Positions 7,502-16,911 of a stretch of 64,000 bases of DNA are shown here, piece by piece. The notes below the pieces were generated by a model. It searched no databases, was not told the origin of the DNA, and was given only the letters and a program-made list of their open reading frames with translations. Within the stretch, counting starts at the first letter, position 1; every line of letters starts with the position of its first letter. The stretch lies in contig NZ_SWLZ01000014.1 of assembly GCF_005502275.1 (NCBI RefSeq), positions 1 through 64,000 of the forward strand, written 5' to 3'. Both the position numbers and the translations under genes were made by a program. Origin of the DNA: Robertmurraya siralis (GTDB taxonomy: Bacteria; Bacillota; Bacilli; Bacillales; Cytobacillaceae).

Positions 7502-8953
7502 GTGAAAATGTTAAAAATGTACGTAAATGGGGAGTGGGTAGACAGCATCTCTGGAAAGACGATCACGGTTATAAACCCTTCAACTGGTGATGAAATCGCT
7601 AAAGTACCAATGGGGAACAAAGAGGATATTGATCATGCGGTTCGTTCGGCTCGGATGGCTTTTGAATCAGAAGGATGGCTGCAAAACTTTCGTCCACATG
7701 AAAGAGGATACGTATTGTTAGAGGTGGCAGCTAAAATACGTGAAATTAAAGATGAATTGGCGCAGTTGGAAGCGATTGATGTGGGAAAACCCCTTTCTCA
7801 AGCATATGTGGATGTAGAGGCCGCTGCAAGGTATTTTGAATACTATTCGGGAATGGCAGACAAAATTTTAGGAGAAACGATCCCGATTGAATATGGGATC
7901 ATCGATTATACAGTTCGGGAGCCAATAGGCGTGACGGCACATATCATCCCGTGGAATTATCCAATCCAGATTATTTCAAGAAGTGTTGCAGCAGCAATCG
8001 CAACGGGCAATGCTTGTGTTGTAAAGCCAGCAGAGGATACACCATTAACGGCCCTAAAGCTAGCAGAAATTTTCTCAGAAACGAAGCTGCCGAAAGGGAT
8101 CTTGAACATTATTACAGGCTATGGATATGAGGCAGGAGCAGCATTGTGTAAACACCATGACATCAATCATATTACTTTTACAGGTTCTGTAGCAACAGGG
8201 ATGACTGTGATGAAAGCTGCAGCAGAAAACATCGTTCCGGTAACGCTTGAACTTGGCGGAAAATCGCCCAATATCGTTTTTAGCGACTGTGACGAAGAAG
8301 CCGCGATTGAATGGGTAGTTAAGTCCATTATTCAAAATGCAGGCCAAACTTGTTCGGCTGGCTCAAGACTTTTGGTAGAAGCGTCAGTTAAAGATCAGTT
8401 TGTAGCTAAAGTGGCTCGTCGAATGAAAGAGCTAAAAGTCGGTCCAGGTGTGGCCGATCCAGATATCGGTCCAATCTTATCACAAAAGCAATTTGAGAGA
8501 ATTGAATCTTTTATTGAAACTGCAAAAGCCGAAGGAATTACGATATTAACAGGGGGAACAGCAGTGGAGATAGAAGGTTGTGAAGGCGGATGGTACTTCG
8601 CTCCAACGGTATTGGATCATATCGATCCAGACTGTAAATTGGCTCAGGAAGAGATTTTCGGACCTGTATTATCTGTTTTTAGTTTTGAAACAGAGGAAGA
8701 AGCGCTTGAGCTTGCCAATAATACGGAATACGGATTGGTGACGGGGATCTGGACAAATGATGTGAAGCGAGCCCATAGACTAGCCAATAAAGTCCGCAGT
8801 GGCCAAGTCTTTATCAATAATTATGGTGCAGGCGGTGGCATCCAAATGCCATTTGGTGGATACAAAAAGAGTGGCTTTGGCAGAGAAAAAGGGCTTGAAG
8901 CATTAAGAAATTATACACAATTGAAAAATGTTGCTTTAAGGTATGACAAATAA
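7502..8953 (+). CDS. NAD(P)-dependent aldehyde dehydrogenase, candidate aldopantoate dehydrogenase
   Basis: A standard non-acylating aldehyde dehydrogenase of about 484 residues. The general base E250 lies in LELGGKSPN and the nucleophile C284 in GQTCSAGSR, with PWNYP and the FGPVLS signature also present. The GTG at 7502 is preferred because GGAAGGGA lies about 10 bases upstream and the family usually starts near YVNGEW. An in-frame ATG at 7451 would add 17 residues. It would oxidise the aldehyde made by the SDR to 3,3-dimethylmalate. It ends the forward operon, facing the convergent pucR gene. Confidence 0.85.
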   Translation: MKMLKMYVNGEWVDSISGKTITVINPSTGDEIAKVPMGNKEDIDHAVRSARMAFESEGWLQNFRPHERGYVLLEVAAKIREIKDELAQLEAIDVGKPLSQAYVDVEAAARYFEYYSGMADKILGETIPIEYGIIDYTVREPIGVTAHIIPWNYPIQIISRSVAAAIATGNACVVKPAEDTPLTALKLAEIFSETKLPKGILNIITGYGYEAGAALCKHHDINHITFTGSVATGMTVMKAAAENIVPVTLELGGKSPNIVFSDCDEEAAIEWVVKSIIQNAGQTCSAGSRLLVEASVKDQFVAKVARRMKELKVGPGVADPDIGPILSQKQFERIESFIETAKAEGITILTGGTAVEIEGCEGGWYFAPTVLDHIDPDCKLAQEEIFGPVLSVFSFETEEEALELANNTEYGLVTGIWTNDVKRAHRLANKVRSGQVFINNYGAGGGIQMPFGGYKKSGFGREKGLEALRNYTQLKNVALRYDK

Positions 8954-9022
8954 ACAGATGTTCTGTCTTAGATTCTGGCAGTATACCATTTATAAACGTG
9001 TTTTAGACGTGAGAAATGATTG

Positions 9023-9052
9023 AACGCATGCCTGTGGATAAATGGCATGCGT
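9023..9052. terminator. Hairpin between convergent genes
   Basis: AACGCATGCC (9023-9032) and GGCATGCGTT (9043-9052) form a perfect 10-bp stem between the ends of the aldehyde dehydrogenase and pucR genes. T tracts on both sides are poor, so it may terminate inefficiently in either direction. Confidence 0.5.
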
Positions 9053-9072
9053 TTAGAGTCAGATTTGGTAGA

Positions 9073-10704
9073 TTACGTCGCTTTACTATGTTGGAAGTAA
9101 TGCGCTTTTATGGCAACTTCAATCGCTGAGCGACTTGCTGGCTCCAATAGGTCGTTGCCAAGTAATTGCTGAATTTTTTCTAACCGATGGTAAAGGGTTT
9201 GTCTAACAATGAATAATTGTTCGGCCGCTTCTTTTTTTGAACCGAGGCAATCTAAATAAGTTGAAAGAGTGCGGAGTAAATCACTGTCATTCTCTTTATC
9301 GTAATTAATTAAAGGACCAATATGTTGGTCTATAAAAGCTGTTAATTCGTCTTTATCCTTTAGCTGAAAGAAAAGATGATGAATGCCGATATCTTCATAA
9401 AATGGAGAAGAAATGAGGTTGGCCTCTTGCAACCTTATACTTTTCTTTGCGTCTGAAAAAGAGTTTTTAAGTAAGGAAATGTCTGTATCCAATCGGCTAA
9501 TGCCAAAAGTGTTTCTCTGTTGTTGTTTTCCAGATAGTAGGGAAATGATTTTTTTACTTAGATGCCGTAATTTGTTTTTGTTTTCAGCAATGGTTTCTTT
9601 TGTTTGCGAAAAACAAATTATTACAATTTGATTTTTTCTAACAGAAATAATAGGCACGAAATTTTGTTGAGAGAACAACGTTCTAATCGAAAGAGATAAT
9701 TGTAGTTTTAATTCTTCCCACTCATTTGTCGATGTAACCAACTTCTCGAAATCGGTTTGGATAACAATCGTTCTAAATTGATAATCATTTTTAAAATGAT
9801 TGGGAAATGGAAAAAGAGTCATTAATTCTTCAATTGGATATTTTTTTTCTTGAATGCAGTTTTGAACCACTTCATCTTCTTGATTAAGTTTTCTTTCCTC
9901 TATCGTTCGATTTCGTAATAAAATTTGTGCGATTGCAGAAGCGCAACGATCTAGAACAGATAGGGTGAACTCATTATCATCTTTAGAAGCAACTTCAAGG
10001 CATAAATGACCCCATACTTGTCCTAAACCAATACAAGGGTAAATAAGAATATCTTGGTTTTCAATGGTTTTTATCTCAGGCTCTTTCACTTGTTGTAATT
10101 TATCATAGTTCGATTGTAAGAGATTGTTGAAATGTTTGGTTTCCGGCGGATAGTGAAAGCTTTGTTCATCTTTAGACATAAAGATGACCTTTTTGTGAAG
10201 GTAGTTTGATAATCTTTGCAAAATTTTCAGTGTTCCATTATGAGTGAGTGATAAATTTGTAAATTCTTTTGCGATTTCATTCAGTTGATTTAACATCTGG
10301 TAGTGTTGATTGATGATTAATGTATGTAAATCTAGTGTAATGTCGACAAACTTAACGACTTTCTCAAAAATGATAATTGGGAAATCATCTTGATCCGCTA
10401 ACTGTTTAATTTCTGGAGAAAGGGTATGAAAGTAAGAGCCTTTTTCTATACAAAGACAGCTCACATTCTTTTTCATGAGTAGCTCGTATGTTTTATGATT
10501 GCTTGAGGAATCAAGTTCTAGTCCTAAACCGGTAGTAAGTATTAATTCTCCTCCATTTAATAAAGACTCAAAGTCTTTCGTTTCAAGTATATGGGCCCAT
10601 TTGATTTGTTTATCCAAACCACCTTCCCCTGCAAGTAGCTTCGCATATCGGAATGTTTCTCTGTTTAGTACATCCCGAACAGTAAGACTAAAATTGTTTT
10701 TCAA
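9073..10704 (-). CDS. PucR family transcriptional regulator
   Basis: A 543-residue regulator. The N-terminal PucR-type sensory domain begins with FSLTVRDVLN and is about 120 residues long. A central GGDEF-like (CdaR-type) domain follows, and the C-terminal PucR helix-turn-helix contains TYLDCLGSKKEAAEQLFIVRQTLYHRLEKI. The TTG at 10704 is chosen because GGGAGG lies eight bases before it; a longer frame reaches an ATG at 10818 without such a site. It is transcribed away from the aminotransferase gene and towards the aldehyde dehydrogenase, so it probably controls both arms of the catabolic island. The family is known from purine and amino-acid catabolism regulation. Confidence 0.85.
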   Translation of the reverse strand: MKNNFSLTVRDVLNRETFRYAKLLAGEGGLDKQIKWAHILETKDFESLLNGGELILTTGLGLELDSSSNHKTYELLMKKNVSCLCIEKGSYFHTLSPEIKQLADQDDFPIIIFEKVVKFVDITLDLHTLIINQHYQMLNQLNEIAKEFTNLSLTHNGTLKILQRLSNYLHKKVIFMSKDEQSFHYPPETKHFNNLLQSNYDKLQQVKEPEIKTIENQDILIYPCIGLGQVWGHLCLEVASKDDNEFTLSVLDRCASAIAQILLRNRTIEERKLNQEDEVVQNCIQEKKYPIEELMTLFPFPNHFKNDYQFRTIVIQTDFEKLVTSTNEWEELKLQLSLSIRTLFSQQNFVPIISVRKNQIVIICFSQTKETIAENKNKLRHLSKKIISLLSGKQQQRNTFGISRLDTDISLLKNSFSDAKKSIRLQEANLISSPFYEDIGIHHLFFQLKDKDELTAFIDQHIGPLINYDKENDSDLLRTLSTYLDCLGSKKEAAEQLFIVRQTLYHRLEKIQQLLGNDLLEPASRSAIEVAIKAHYFQHSKAT

Positions 10705-10873
10705 CAGCAATCCCTCCCGTTTGTCTAAGGAAAATGGATAAGATTTAACAATGTGTAAAGTGAAAAAAGTACAAATAGTCTGTAAATTTATTATTAAATA
10801 GACATTCCTTTGTGTCAATGGAAAGTAGACCGTGTCGTGATAAGAGTCAGTTCATAGAACGGGCGCTACTTAA

Positions 10874-10889
10874 ACACATTACAAAGTGT
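10874..10889. promoter_or_regulatory. Imperfect palindrome, candidate PucR operator
   Basis: ACACATTACAAAGTGT matches its own reverse complement at 12 of 16 positions and lies in the divergent interval between pucR and the aminotransferase. A related TGTGTAAAG occurs at 10752-10760, just upstream of the pucR TTG. The role as operator is inference. Confidence 0.3.
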
Positions 10890-10918
10890 AAAATCATTCG
10901 ATTGGAGCTGAAAATGAG

Positions 10919-12280
10919 ATGAGTGATATTGTGAAAGAGAATAGCATGTCATTGGAAGAGAAAGACAAGAAGAACATTTGGCATCATATTACTCCGTATA
11001 CAGAAAATCATTCACCGCTAATTGCATATGAAGGGCAAGGGTCTTGGATTACCGATCATCATGGCCATAAATATTTAGACGGTATGTCAGGATTATGGTG
11101 TGTAAATGTAGGTTATGGAAGGGAAGAATTAGCAATTGCAGCATATGAACAATTAAAAAAAATGGCGTATTTTCCGATGACACAAAGTCATGTACCTGCC
11201 ATTGAACTAGCTGAAAAATTGAATAAATATTTAGATGATGACTATGTATTCTTCTATGGTAATAGTGGATCGGATGCAAATGAAGTTGCATTTAAACTAG
11301 TGCGTCAATATCATGCTGAAAAAGGAACTCCTTCAAAATATAAGTTTATTTCACGGTATCGAGCCTATCATGGTAGTTCAATGGGGGCACTGTCCGCAAC
11401 TGGTCAAGCGTTGAGAAAATATAAATACGAACCATTATCATCCGGTTTCCTTCACGTTGCTCCTCCCGATAATTTTAGAAGGCCTAAAGAGCTATCTGTA
11501 GAAGAATATAATTTGAAATGTGCGGAAGAACTCGAACAGAAAATCATATGGGAGCAAAAAGAGACCATCGCCGGGCTCATTATGGAGCCAATTATAACAG
11601 GAGGGGGGATGTTAATCCCACATAAGTGCTATGTTGAGAAAGTATATGAAATTTGCCAAAAGCACGATGTATTACTGATCATGGATGAGGTCATTTGTGG
11701 GTTTGGAAGAACAGGTAAAATGTTTGGGTTTATGCATTATGGTATAAAGCCGGATATTATTACGATGGCTAAAGGGATTACAAGTGCATATCTTCCATTG
11801 TCAGTCACAGCCGTAAGAAAGGAAATATATGAAGCTTTTAAGTCCAGTAATGAAACCAGCCATTTTAGACATATTAATACATTTGGAGGAAACCCAGCTG
11901 CCTGTGCGTTAGCAATAAAGAATATTGAAATTATGGAAAAAGAAAACTTAGTGGCAAGATCGGCAGTGCTTGGAGATAAATTATATAAAGGATTACAAGA
12001 GTTAGAGAACCATCCACATGTTGGAGACATTCGCCATAAAGGATTTTTAATGGGAATCGAAATAGTCGAGCATAAAGAAACGAAGGAGCCAGCAAACCCT
12101 ACAAGGGTAAGTAAAATCATAAAAGAGTGCAGGGATTTAGGATTAATTATCGGAAAGAATGGAGATACCGTTGCAGGCTTTAACAATATTTTAACGATTT
12201 GTCCGCCATTATCCAGTACAGATGAGGATCTAAATTTCATCGTCAATGTGTTAAAAAAGGTATTTCAAGCAAACTCGTAA
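10919..12280 (+). CDS. Class III omega-aminotransferase, candidate beta-alanine aminotransferase
   Basis: A 453-residue PLP enzyme of the omega-amino acid:pyruvate transaminase group. D256 (MDEV) contacts the pyridine nitrogen and K285 in MAKGITSAY forms the Schiff base; the substrate loop has SGLWCVNVGYG. Transamination of beta-alanine gives malonate semialdehyde, which the next gene product would convert to acetyl-CoA. The GGAG ribosome binding site lies 11 bases before the ATG. It is transcribed divergently from pucR. A role with GABA or another omega-amino acid is possible, but the neighbour favours beta-alanine. Confidence 0.85.
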   Translation: MSDIVKENSMSLEEKDKKNIWHHITPYTENHSPLIAYEGQGSWITDHHGHKYLDGMSGLWCVNVGYGREELAIAAYEQLKKMAYFPMTQSHVPAIELAEKLNKYLDDDYVFFYGNSGSDANEVAFKLVRQYHAEKGTPSKYKFISRYRAYHGSSMGALSATGQALRKYKYEPLSSGFLHVAPPDNFRRPKELSVEEYNLKCAEELEQKIIWEQKETIAGLIMEPIITGGGMLIPHKCYVEKVYEICQKHDVLLIMDEVICGFGRTGKMFGFMHYGIKPDIITMAKGITSAYLPLSVTAVRKEIYEAFKSSNETSHFRHINTFGGNPAACALAIKNIEIMEKENLVARSAVLGDKLYKGLQELENHPHVGDIRHKGFLMGIEIVEHKETKEPANPTRVSKIIKECRDLGLIIGKNGDTVAGFNNILTICPPLSSTDEDLNFIVNVLKKVFQANS

Positions 12281-12311
12281 TACTCAAGGAAAAGTAAAGA
12301 GGTGAAAGTAA

Positions 12312-13757
12312 ATGACGGGTAAATTAAAGAATTTTATTAATGGGGAATGGAAAGAAAGCTGTGCTACACAGTATCTTTCTGTCCCTAACCCTGCAACAGG
12401 AGAAGAAATAGCACAAGTACCTATATTTACTAAAGAAGATGTCCATCATGCTGTATCAGCTGCAAAGGAAGCTTTTAAAATTTGGAGCAAGACACCGGTT
12501 CCGAAACGAGCAAGAATCCTCTTTAAGTATCAACAATTATTAATGGATAACTGGAGTAATCTTGCAAAACTAATCACTATAGAAAATGGGAAAACCTATA
12601 AAGATGCATATGGAGAAGTACAAAGAGGTATCGAATGTGTTGAATTTGCCGCAGGAGCACCGAGCCTGATGATGGGGAAGCAGTTACCTGATATTGCAAC
12701 GAACATGGAATCTGGAATGTATCGCTATCCAGTTGGAGTGGTAGGAGGAATTACTCCTTTTAATTTTCCAATGATGGTACCATGTTGGATGTTCCCATTA
12801 GCGATTGCTTTAGGAAATACATTCGTATTAAAGCCTAGTGAACGTACACCACTATTAGCTAATCGATTAGCGGAATTATTTAAGGAGGCAGGTTTACCAG
12901 ATGGTGTCCTCAATATTGTACATGGTGCCCATGATGTGGTAAATAGTCTATTACAACATGAAGATGTCCCGGCTATTTCATTTGTAGGGTCACAACCAGT
13001 AGCGGAATATGTATATAAAGAAGCAAGTGCGAACGGAAAGAGAGTTCAAGCATTAGCAGGAGCAAAAAATCATTCAATCGTGTTACCTGATGCAGATTTA
13101 GATGCAGCTGTGAAGGAGATTATAGGCGCCGCTTATGGATCAGCAGGAGAAAGATGTATGGCTTGTTCAGTCGTTGTAGCGGTAGGTGAAGTGGTGGAGC
13201 CACTCGTGAAAAAATTAAAGGATTGTGCAGATGAAATTAGAATAGGTGATGGTTTAGAGGAGGATGTATTTTTAGGACCAGTGATTCGTCCTGAGCATAA
13301 AAATCGAACAGAAAATTATATACGATTAGGTGTTTCTGAAGGGGCACAATTAGTCCGCGATGGAAGTAAAGATGAAGCGTACCATCATGATGGCTATTTT
13401 ATAGGACCAACGATCTTTGATCATGTAACGACTGATATGACTATTTGGAAGGAAGAAATATTTGCACCAGTCCTATCAATTGTTAGAGTGGAAAGTCTAG
13501 AGGCAGCCATTGCCTTAACAAACAAATCTGATTTCGGCAATGGGGCATGTATTTTTACGCAAAGTGGTCATAATGTTCGGTATTTTAGGGAGAATATTGA
13601 GGTGGGAATGCTCGGAGTAAATATTGGAGTACCTGCACCGATGGCATTCTTCCCATTCTCTGGCTGGAAAAACTCTTTCTATGGAGACCTACATGCTAAC
13701 GGATCGGATGGGGTAGAATTTTACACAAGAAGAAAAATGGTAACGGCAAGATGGTAA
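12312..13757 (+). CDS. CoA-acylating (methyl)malonate-semialdehyde dehydrogenase
   Basis: A 481-residue member of the MmsA/IolA branch. The nucleophile C282 lies in GERCMA. The position where ordinary aldehyde dehydrogenases have their general base Glu is N253 (AGAKNHS), the mark of the CoA-dependent, decarboxylating enzymes. Substrate-pocket segments such as [13 protein letters not shown] are typical. It would convert malonate semialdehyde from beta-alanine to acetyl-CoA and CO2, or methylmalonate semialdehyde to propionyl-CoA. No inositol or valine genes are nearby, which favours the first. It lies 31 bases after the aminotransferase and is followed by a clear terminator. Confidence 0.88.
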   Translation: MTGKLKNFINGEWKESCATQYLSVPNPATGEEIAQVPIFTKEDVHHAVSAAKEAFKIWSKTPVPKRARILFKYQQLLMDNWSNLAKLITIENGKTYKDAYGEVQRGIECVEFAAGAPSLMMGKQLPDIATNMESGMYRYPVGVVGGITPFNFPMMVPCWMFPLAIALGNTFVLKPSERTPLLANRLAELFKEAGLPDGVLNIVHGAHDVVNSLLQHEDVPAISFVGSQPVAEYVYKEASANGKRVQALAGAKNHSIVLPDADLDAAVKEIIGAAYGSAGERCMACSVVVAVGEVVEPLVKKLKDCADEIRIGDGLEEDVFLGPVIRPEHKNRTENYIRLGVSEGAQLVRDGSKDEAYHHDGYFIGPTIFDHVTTDMTIWKEEIFAPVLSIVRVESLEAAIALTNKSDFGNGACIFTQSGHNVRYFRENIEVGMLGVNIGVPAPMAFFPFSGWKNSFYGDLHANGSDGVEFYTRRKMVTARW

Positions 13758-13846
13758 TTGCGAGGTGTAGTAGGTTTATATTTAACTAACTTTAGAAATG
13801 ATTAGGCGATGATGAAAATAATGGCTAATCTTGAAGCGGGTAAAGG

Positions 13847-13869
13847 GGAGATTCGTAATCTCCTTTTTT
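13847..13869 (+). terminator. Rho-independent terminator
   Basis: GGAGATT and AATCTCC form a perfect 7-bp stem with a CGT loop, followed by seven T. It ends the aminotransferase-dehydrogenase transcript. Confidence 0.85.
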
Positions 13870-13932
13870 TAGTTTGTCATAGTTTCGATTCTACTGATCC
13901 ATGGAGAACAAGCTGGGGCAGAATAGGATATC

Positions 13933-14059
13933 GTTTGTCCTCATAGAACGGTTCAAGAGAATAGGGGAAGCTGGTAATGAACGTAGTTTGAGTTCATGAG
14001 GACAGAGAAAGCTAAAAAAGAGCGAAGCGTGTCCGCATGAAGGGCTTATGAGGACAAAC
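13933..14059. repeat. Inverted GTTTGTCCTCAT repeat
   Basis: GTTTGTCCTCAT (13933-13944) is repeated inverted as ATGAGGACAAAC (14048-14059), and a nine-base copy ATGAGGACA lies at 13996-14004. The spacing is too long for a simple hairpin; it looks like part of a dispersed intergenic element. Confidence 0.5.
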
Positions 14060-14230
14060 TCAGGTAGCAGCCGAGTAAAGAATTGCAGAAACTGTTAGCT
14101 ATGGAGCTGATCAATTCCCATTACGAGTCTCGCCAAGGGCGATGTCGAGTTAGGAATTGTGGAATGAGTTCACAAGATTTTGAAAGTAGTAGCTATCCGC
14201 ACGCTACTTACTGAATACCTATCAAAAATA

Positions 14231-14277
14231 ATAAAGGAAGTAGAGCAAAACGAACTATTTTGTTCCACTTCCTTTAT
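14231..14277. repeat. Long hairpin repeat, copy 1
   Basis: A stem of about 20 bp with few mismatches (ATAAAGGAAGT...CAAAA / TTTTG...ACTTCCTTTAT) surrounds a CGAACT-containing loop and is followed by TTTT. The same GGAAGTRG stem, CACTTCC partner and CGAACT loop occur at 54456-54494. It may serve as a terminator for either side. Confidence 0.6.
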
Positions 14278-14690
14278 TTTAGGGGGAATGAGCACGCTGA
14301 TCGCTAAGTTTAAATTCTTCAGTTTAAGTTCAGAAGGTCTGCGATCCAATTTTTGTAGCATATAAGGTACACATAAAAGTGTCTACTATCATTGTGAGAA
14401 AAGATAGAAATATAATTAAGAATAGTATGGCTTTATCGACTCTAGCACTTAAATAAAAGTTAAGAGAGTTCAGGAAAAAGGCTATTGAATGCGAGTGGGA
14501 TGGTGTAGTTTTGTAGCGTGAAATATAAAAATAGAAAGGATTGATTAACAATATTTCCAGATGACAACTGATAAGAATGAACAAATCAAAAGGTTCAAGG
14601 CTGTTTTTATTTAGCGCTTGACTACATAAGGGGAGGGAGAAAAACCTTTTTGGTGTTAAATATCAGAAATTTCTGAGAGGGGTAAAACGT

Positions 14691-16700
14691 ATGCAAGGTA
14701 AAGCAGGAAATCATTTTGTAAGTGGTTTTATTAGGTCGCTAGTCTTTTTCCTTATCTTTTTTAGTATGGTACCAGCGGGTTTTGCTACCGATAAGGGAGA
14801 GCGTTTTTTTATTGTTGACAGCATTGTGGGTGATGTCTTCATTCAGAAGGCGGCTGGGGTAAAGGAAATATTAGCATATCAAGGAACAGTTTTTCAAGAG
14901 GGGGATAGGCTCCGTACTGGTGAGGGTTCCTCGGTGGTAATCAGCAGTACGGATCGTGACGATTCCCTTGTTTTGATTGGAAATACGGAATTGTTTGCTG
15001 AAACGCTTTCTGAAAGAAATGGTGTAAAACAAACGAGGTTGCGTGTGCTGGCAGGAGCGGCTTATGCAGAGGTGGAACCGTTATATGAATCGGCCGATAC
15101 ATTTGAAATTGTCAACCCGGCAGCAGCTATTTCTGCGCGGGGAACTCATTTTTCAATCTCTATTGATCCGGTTACGGGGCTTCCATCTGTTTATGTTTAT
15201 TCAGGAGTGGTTAATACGGGGTCGCCGCGCCAGTCTTCTACGCCACCGTTAAGAGTGCTGCCTGGGCAACAGGTTGACTTGTACACGGACGTTTCACAGG
15301 GGACGTCAGGAGTTGTTACACCACTGGATCTTAACGAGCTTACTGGCCAAATGAATGATGAAATTATTCACAAGATGTTAGAGAATAAGGAAAGAATTGA
15401 GCAGGAAAATGAACAGATGAGGCAGGAAATATTAAAAGGCTATGCTGCCCAGCAATGGTTTGAGATGAATGAAAACGGAGAGGACCCCGAGGATGTTGAC
15501 AGAATCCTGCAAAATATAGATAACCTTATCGAGAATATCGTAAAACGAACATTGGAAAGTGGAACAGTAAATAGAGAACGTGCAGAGCAACTGATTGAGG
15601 AAATCAATAGGCAAGGAACTGTTCCCAGAATTGATCTCGGTAGCATTCCGCCATTGGAGGACCCTAGAGGCGAAGGGGCAAGGCAGGCGCTGGAAGAACG
15701 GGAGCGCCTGAATCAGCAAAAAAGGGAGCAGCAGGAACAACGGGAGCAACAGAAGGCACAGTATGAGCAGCAAAACAGAGAACTATTAGAAAGAGTGCAG
15801 GAGCAACTCCGTCAACAGGAGGAAGCAAACCGGCAGGCACTAGAGGAAGCGCAAAATAACGCAGTCAATCGTTACCTCGAACAGTTGTCAGAAGCAGAAC
15901 GAATGCGCTTTGAAAACTCGCAGCGACAACGTACAGAGGAACGGGAGCAGGCTCAACAGGAGCGGGAGCAACGACAATCGCCAGTGCCACCGCCACCATC
16001 AAGCCCGCCAAGTGGTGGTTCAGGGGGAGGAAGCACTCCGCCATCTCCGCCCCCAACTATTGTTGATATTACCCAACCAGAGCCGGTGAAGATTGAAACG
16101 GGTGAAATTTTTACTCCTCCTGCGACTGTCGAGGTAAGAATGAGTAATGGCACGACACGTGAGGTATCAGTACAATGGGATGGCGATTTGGATACATCGA
16201 AGTATGGTCACTATACACTCAGCGGCACGATTGTTGGCGGAGGAGAAGTCGTACTTGATGTCTTCGTGTATGTCCCGTATGGGGAAGTGATTGAACTGAG
16301 TCTTGAGCAGACAGTGATTCCATTGCGTGACGGTTCAATTGAAGTGATAGGGCTCGAAGAGGTGCCGTATGGAAGTGAGACAAATGTTACAGTGTTTGAT
16401 TTTACAGATGAGGAACGAACAGTGACTGGTCTTGAACCTGCAGGAGCAGTATTGACCTTCAGACAGTTTGAAATAGGAGGAGCGACTGTAAAGCTGAATT
16501 TCGATGTAACTGACGGAGCTAATGCAGGTGAAGTAGGGATCTTCCAACAAATTGATGATGGAGAATGGATATATATACCGACGACAGTTGAGAATGGAAT
16601 AGCAAGTGCAGAGATTGAAGATTTTAACGGAACATATGGGGTTTTCTATGTTGAACAAGTGGAATCTTCTATGCAAGCTGCTCTTTTTCGGTATAAGTAG
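14691..16700 (+). CDS. Secreted FecR-domain protein with Q/E-rich coiled coil
   Basis: A 669-residue exported protein. Residues 1-32 are a signal peptide (hydrophobic 14-31). A FecR domain spans about 38-200, with the hallmark VNPAAAISARGTHFSI at 141-156. Residues 220-310 are helical, and 328-430 form a very Gln/Glu/Arg-rich coiled coil. A proline and glycine-serine linker (430-456) leads to a Big_4-like beta-sandwich (about 465-530) and a final beta domain. FecR domains usually sense or bind ligands in sigma/anti-sigma systems, but no sigma factor is nearby; here it looks like a cell-envelope structural or adhesion protein. Function unknown. Confidence 0.75.
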   Translation: MQGKAGNHFVSGFIRSLVFFLIFFSMVPAGFATDKGERFFIVDSIVGDVFIQKAAGVKEILAYQGTVFQEGDRLRTGEGSSVVISSTDRDDSLVLIGNTELFAETLSERNGVKQTRLRVLAGAAYAEVEPLYESADTFEIVNPAAAISARGTHFSISIDPVTGLPSVYVYSGVVNTGSPRQSSTPPLRVLPGQQVDLYTDVSQGTSGVVTPLDLNELTGQMNDEIIHKMLENKERIEQENEQMRQEILKGYAAQQWFEMNENGEDPEDVDRILQNIDNLIENIVKRTLESGTVNRERAEQLIEEINRQGTVPRIDLGSIPPLEDPRGEGARQALEERERLNQQKREQQEQREQQKAQYEQQNRELLERVQEQLRQQEEANRQALEEAQNNAVNRYLEQLSEAERMRFENSQRQRTEEREQAQQEREQRQSPVPPPPSSPPSGGSGGGSTPPSPPPTIVDITQPEPVKIETGEIFTPPATVEVRMSNGTTREVSVQWDGDLDTSKYGHYTLSGTIVGGGEVVLDVFVYVPYGEVIELSLEQTVIPLRDGSIEVIGLEEVPYGSETNVTVFDFTDEERTVTGLEPAGAVLTFRQFEIGGATVKLNFDVTDGANAGEVGIFQQIDDGEWIYIPTTVENGIASAEIEDFNGTYGVFYVEQVESSMQAALFRYK

Positions 16701-16911
16701 AGTTAGATGGCTGGGATGAAATGATTAGGGAAGAAAGAAGCTGAAAATGACTTTCACTTGTAAGAAGAGGGACATGACCGGTGAAGAGAGTAGACGAGTT
16801 GTGTCGACATTCTAGTCAATTTTCACTTGGACAAATATGACGTACAATTTACGTTTGCAATTAGGTTAATATGTGGCTGAAGAAATTCTATGGAAGTTGG
16901 GAGGGAGAACG

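Larger units (their letters stand above)
13870..14690. other. Repeat-rich gene-free spacer
   Basis: These 821 bases hold no convincing gene. They contain a 12-base inverted pair (13933-13944 and 14048-14059) with a partial third copy between, and a long hairpin at 14231-14277 that recurs near 54.5 kb. The small frames that cross the hairpin on both strands are products of its symmetry. Confidence 0.6.

Noticed and set aside
14170-14365. Two small opposite-strand frames of 61 and 63 residues with similar translations
   Set aside because: They run through the long hairpin at 14231-14277; the similar peptides on both strands result from the inverted repeat. No ribosome binding site supports either.
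13870-14690. CRISPR array or phage attachment site in the repeat-rich spacer
   Set aside because: The repeats are few, inverted and irregularly spaced; no cas genes, integrase or tRNA are present.
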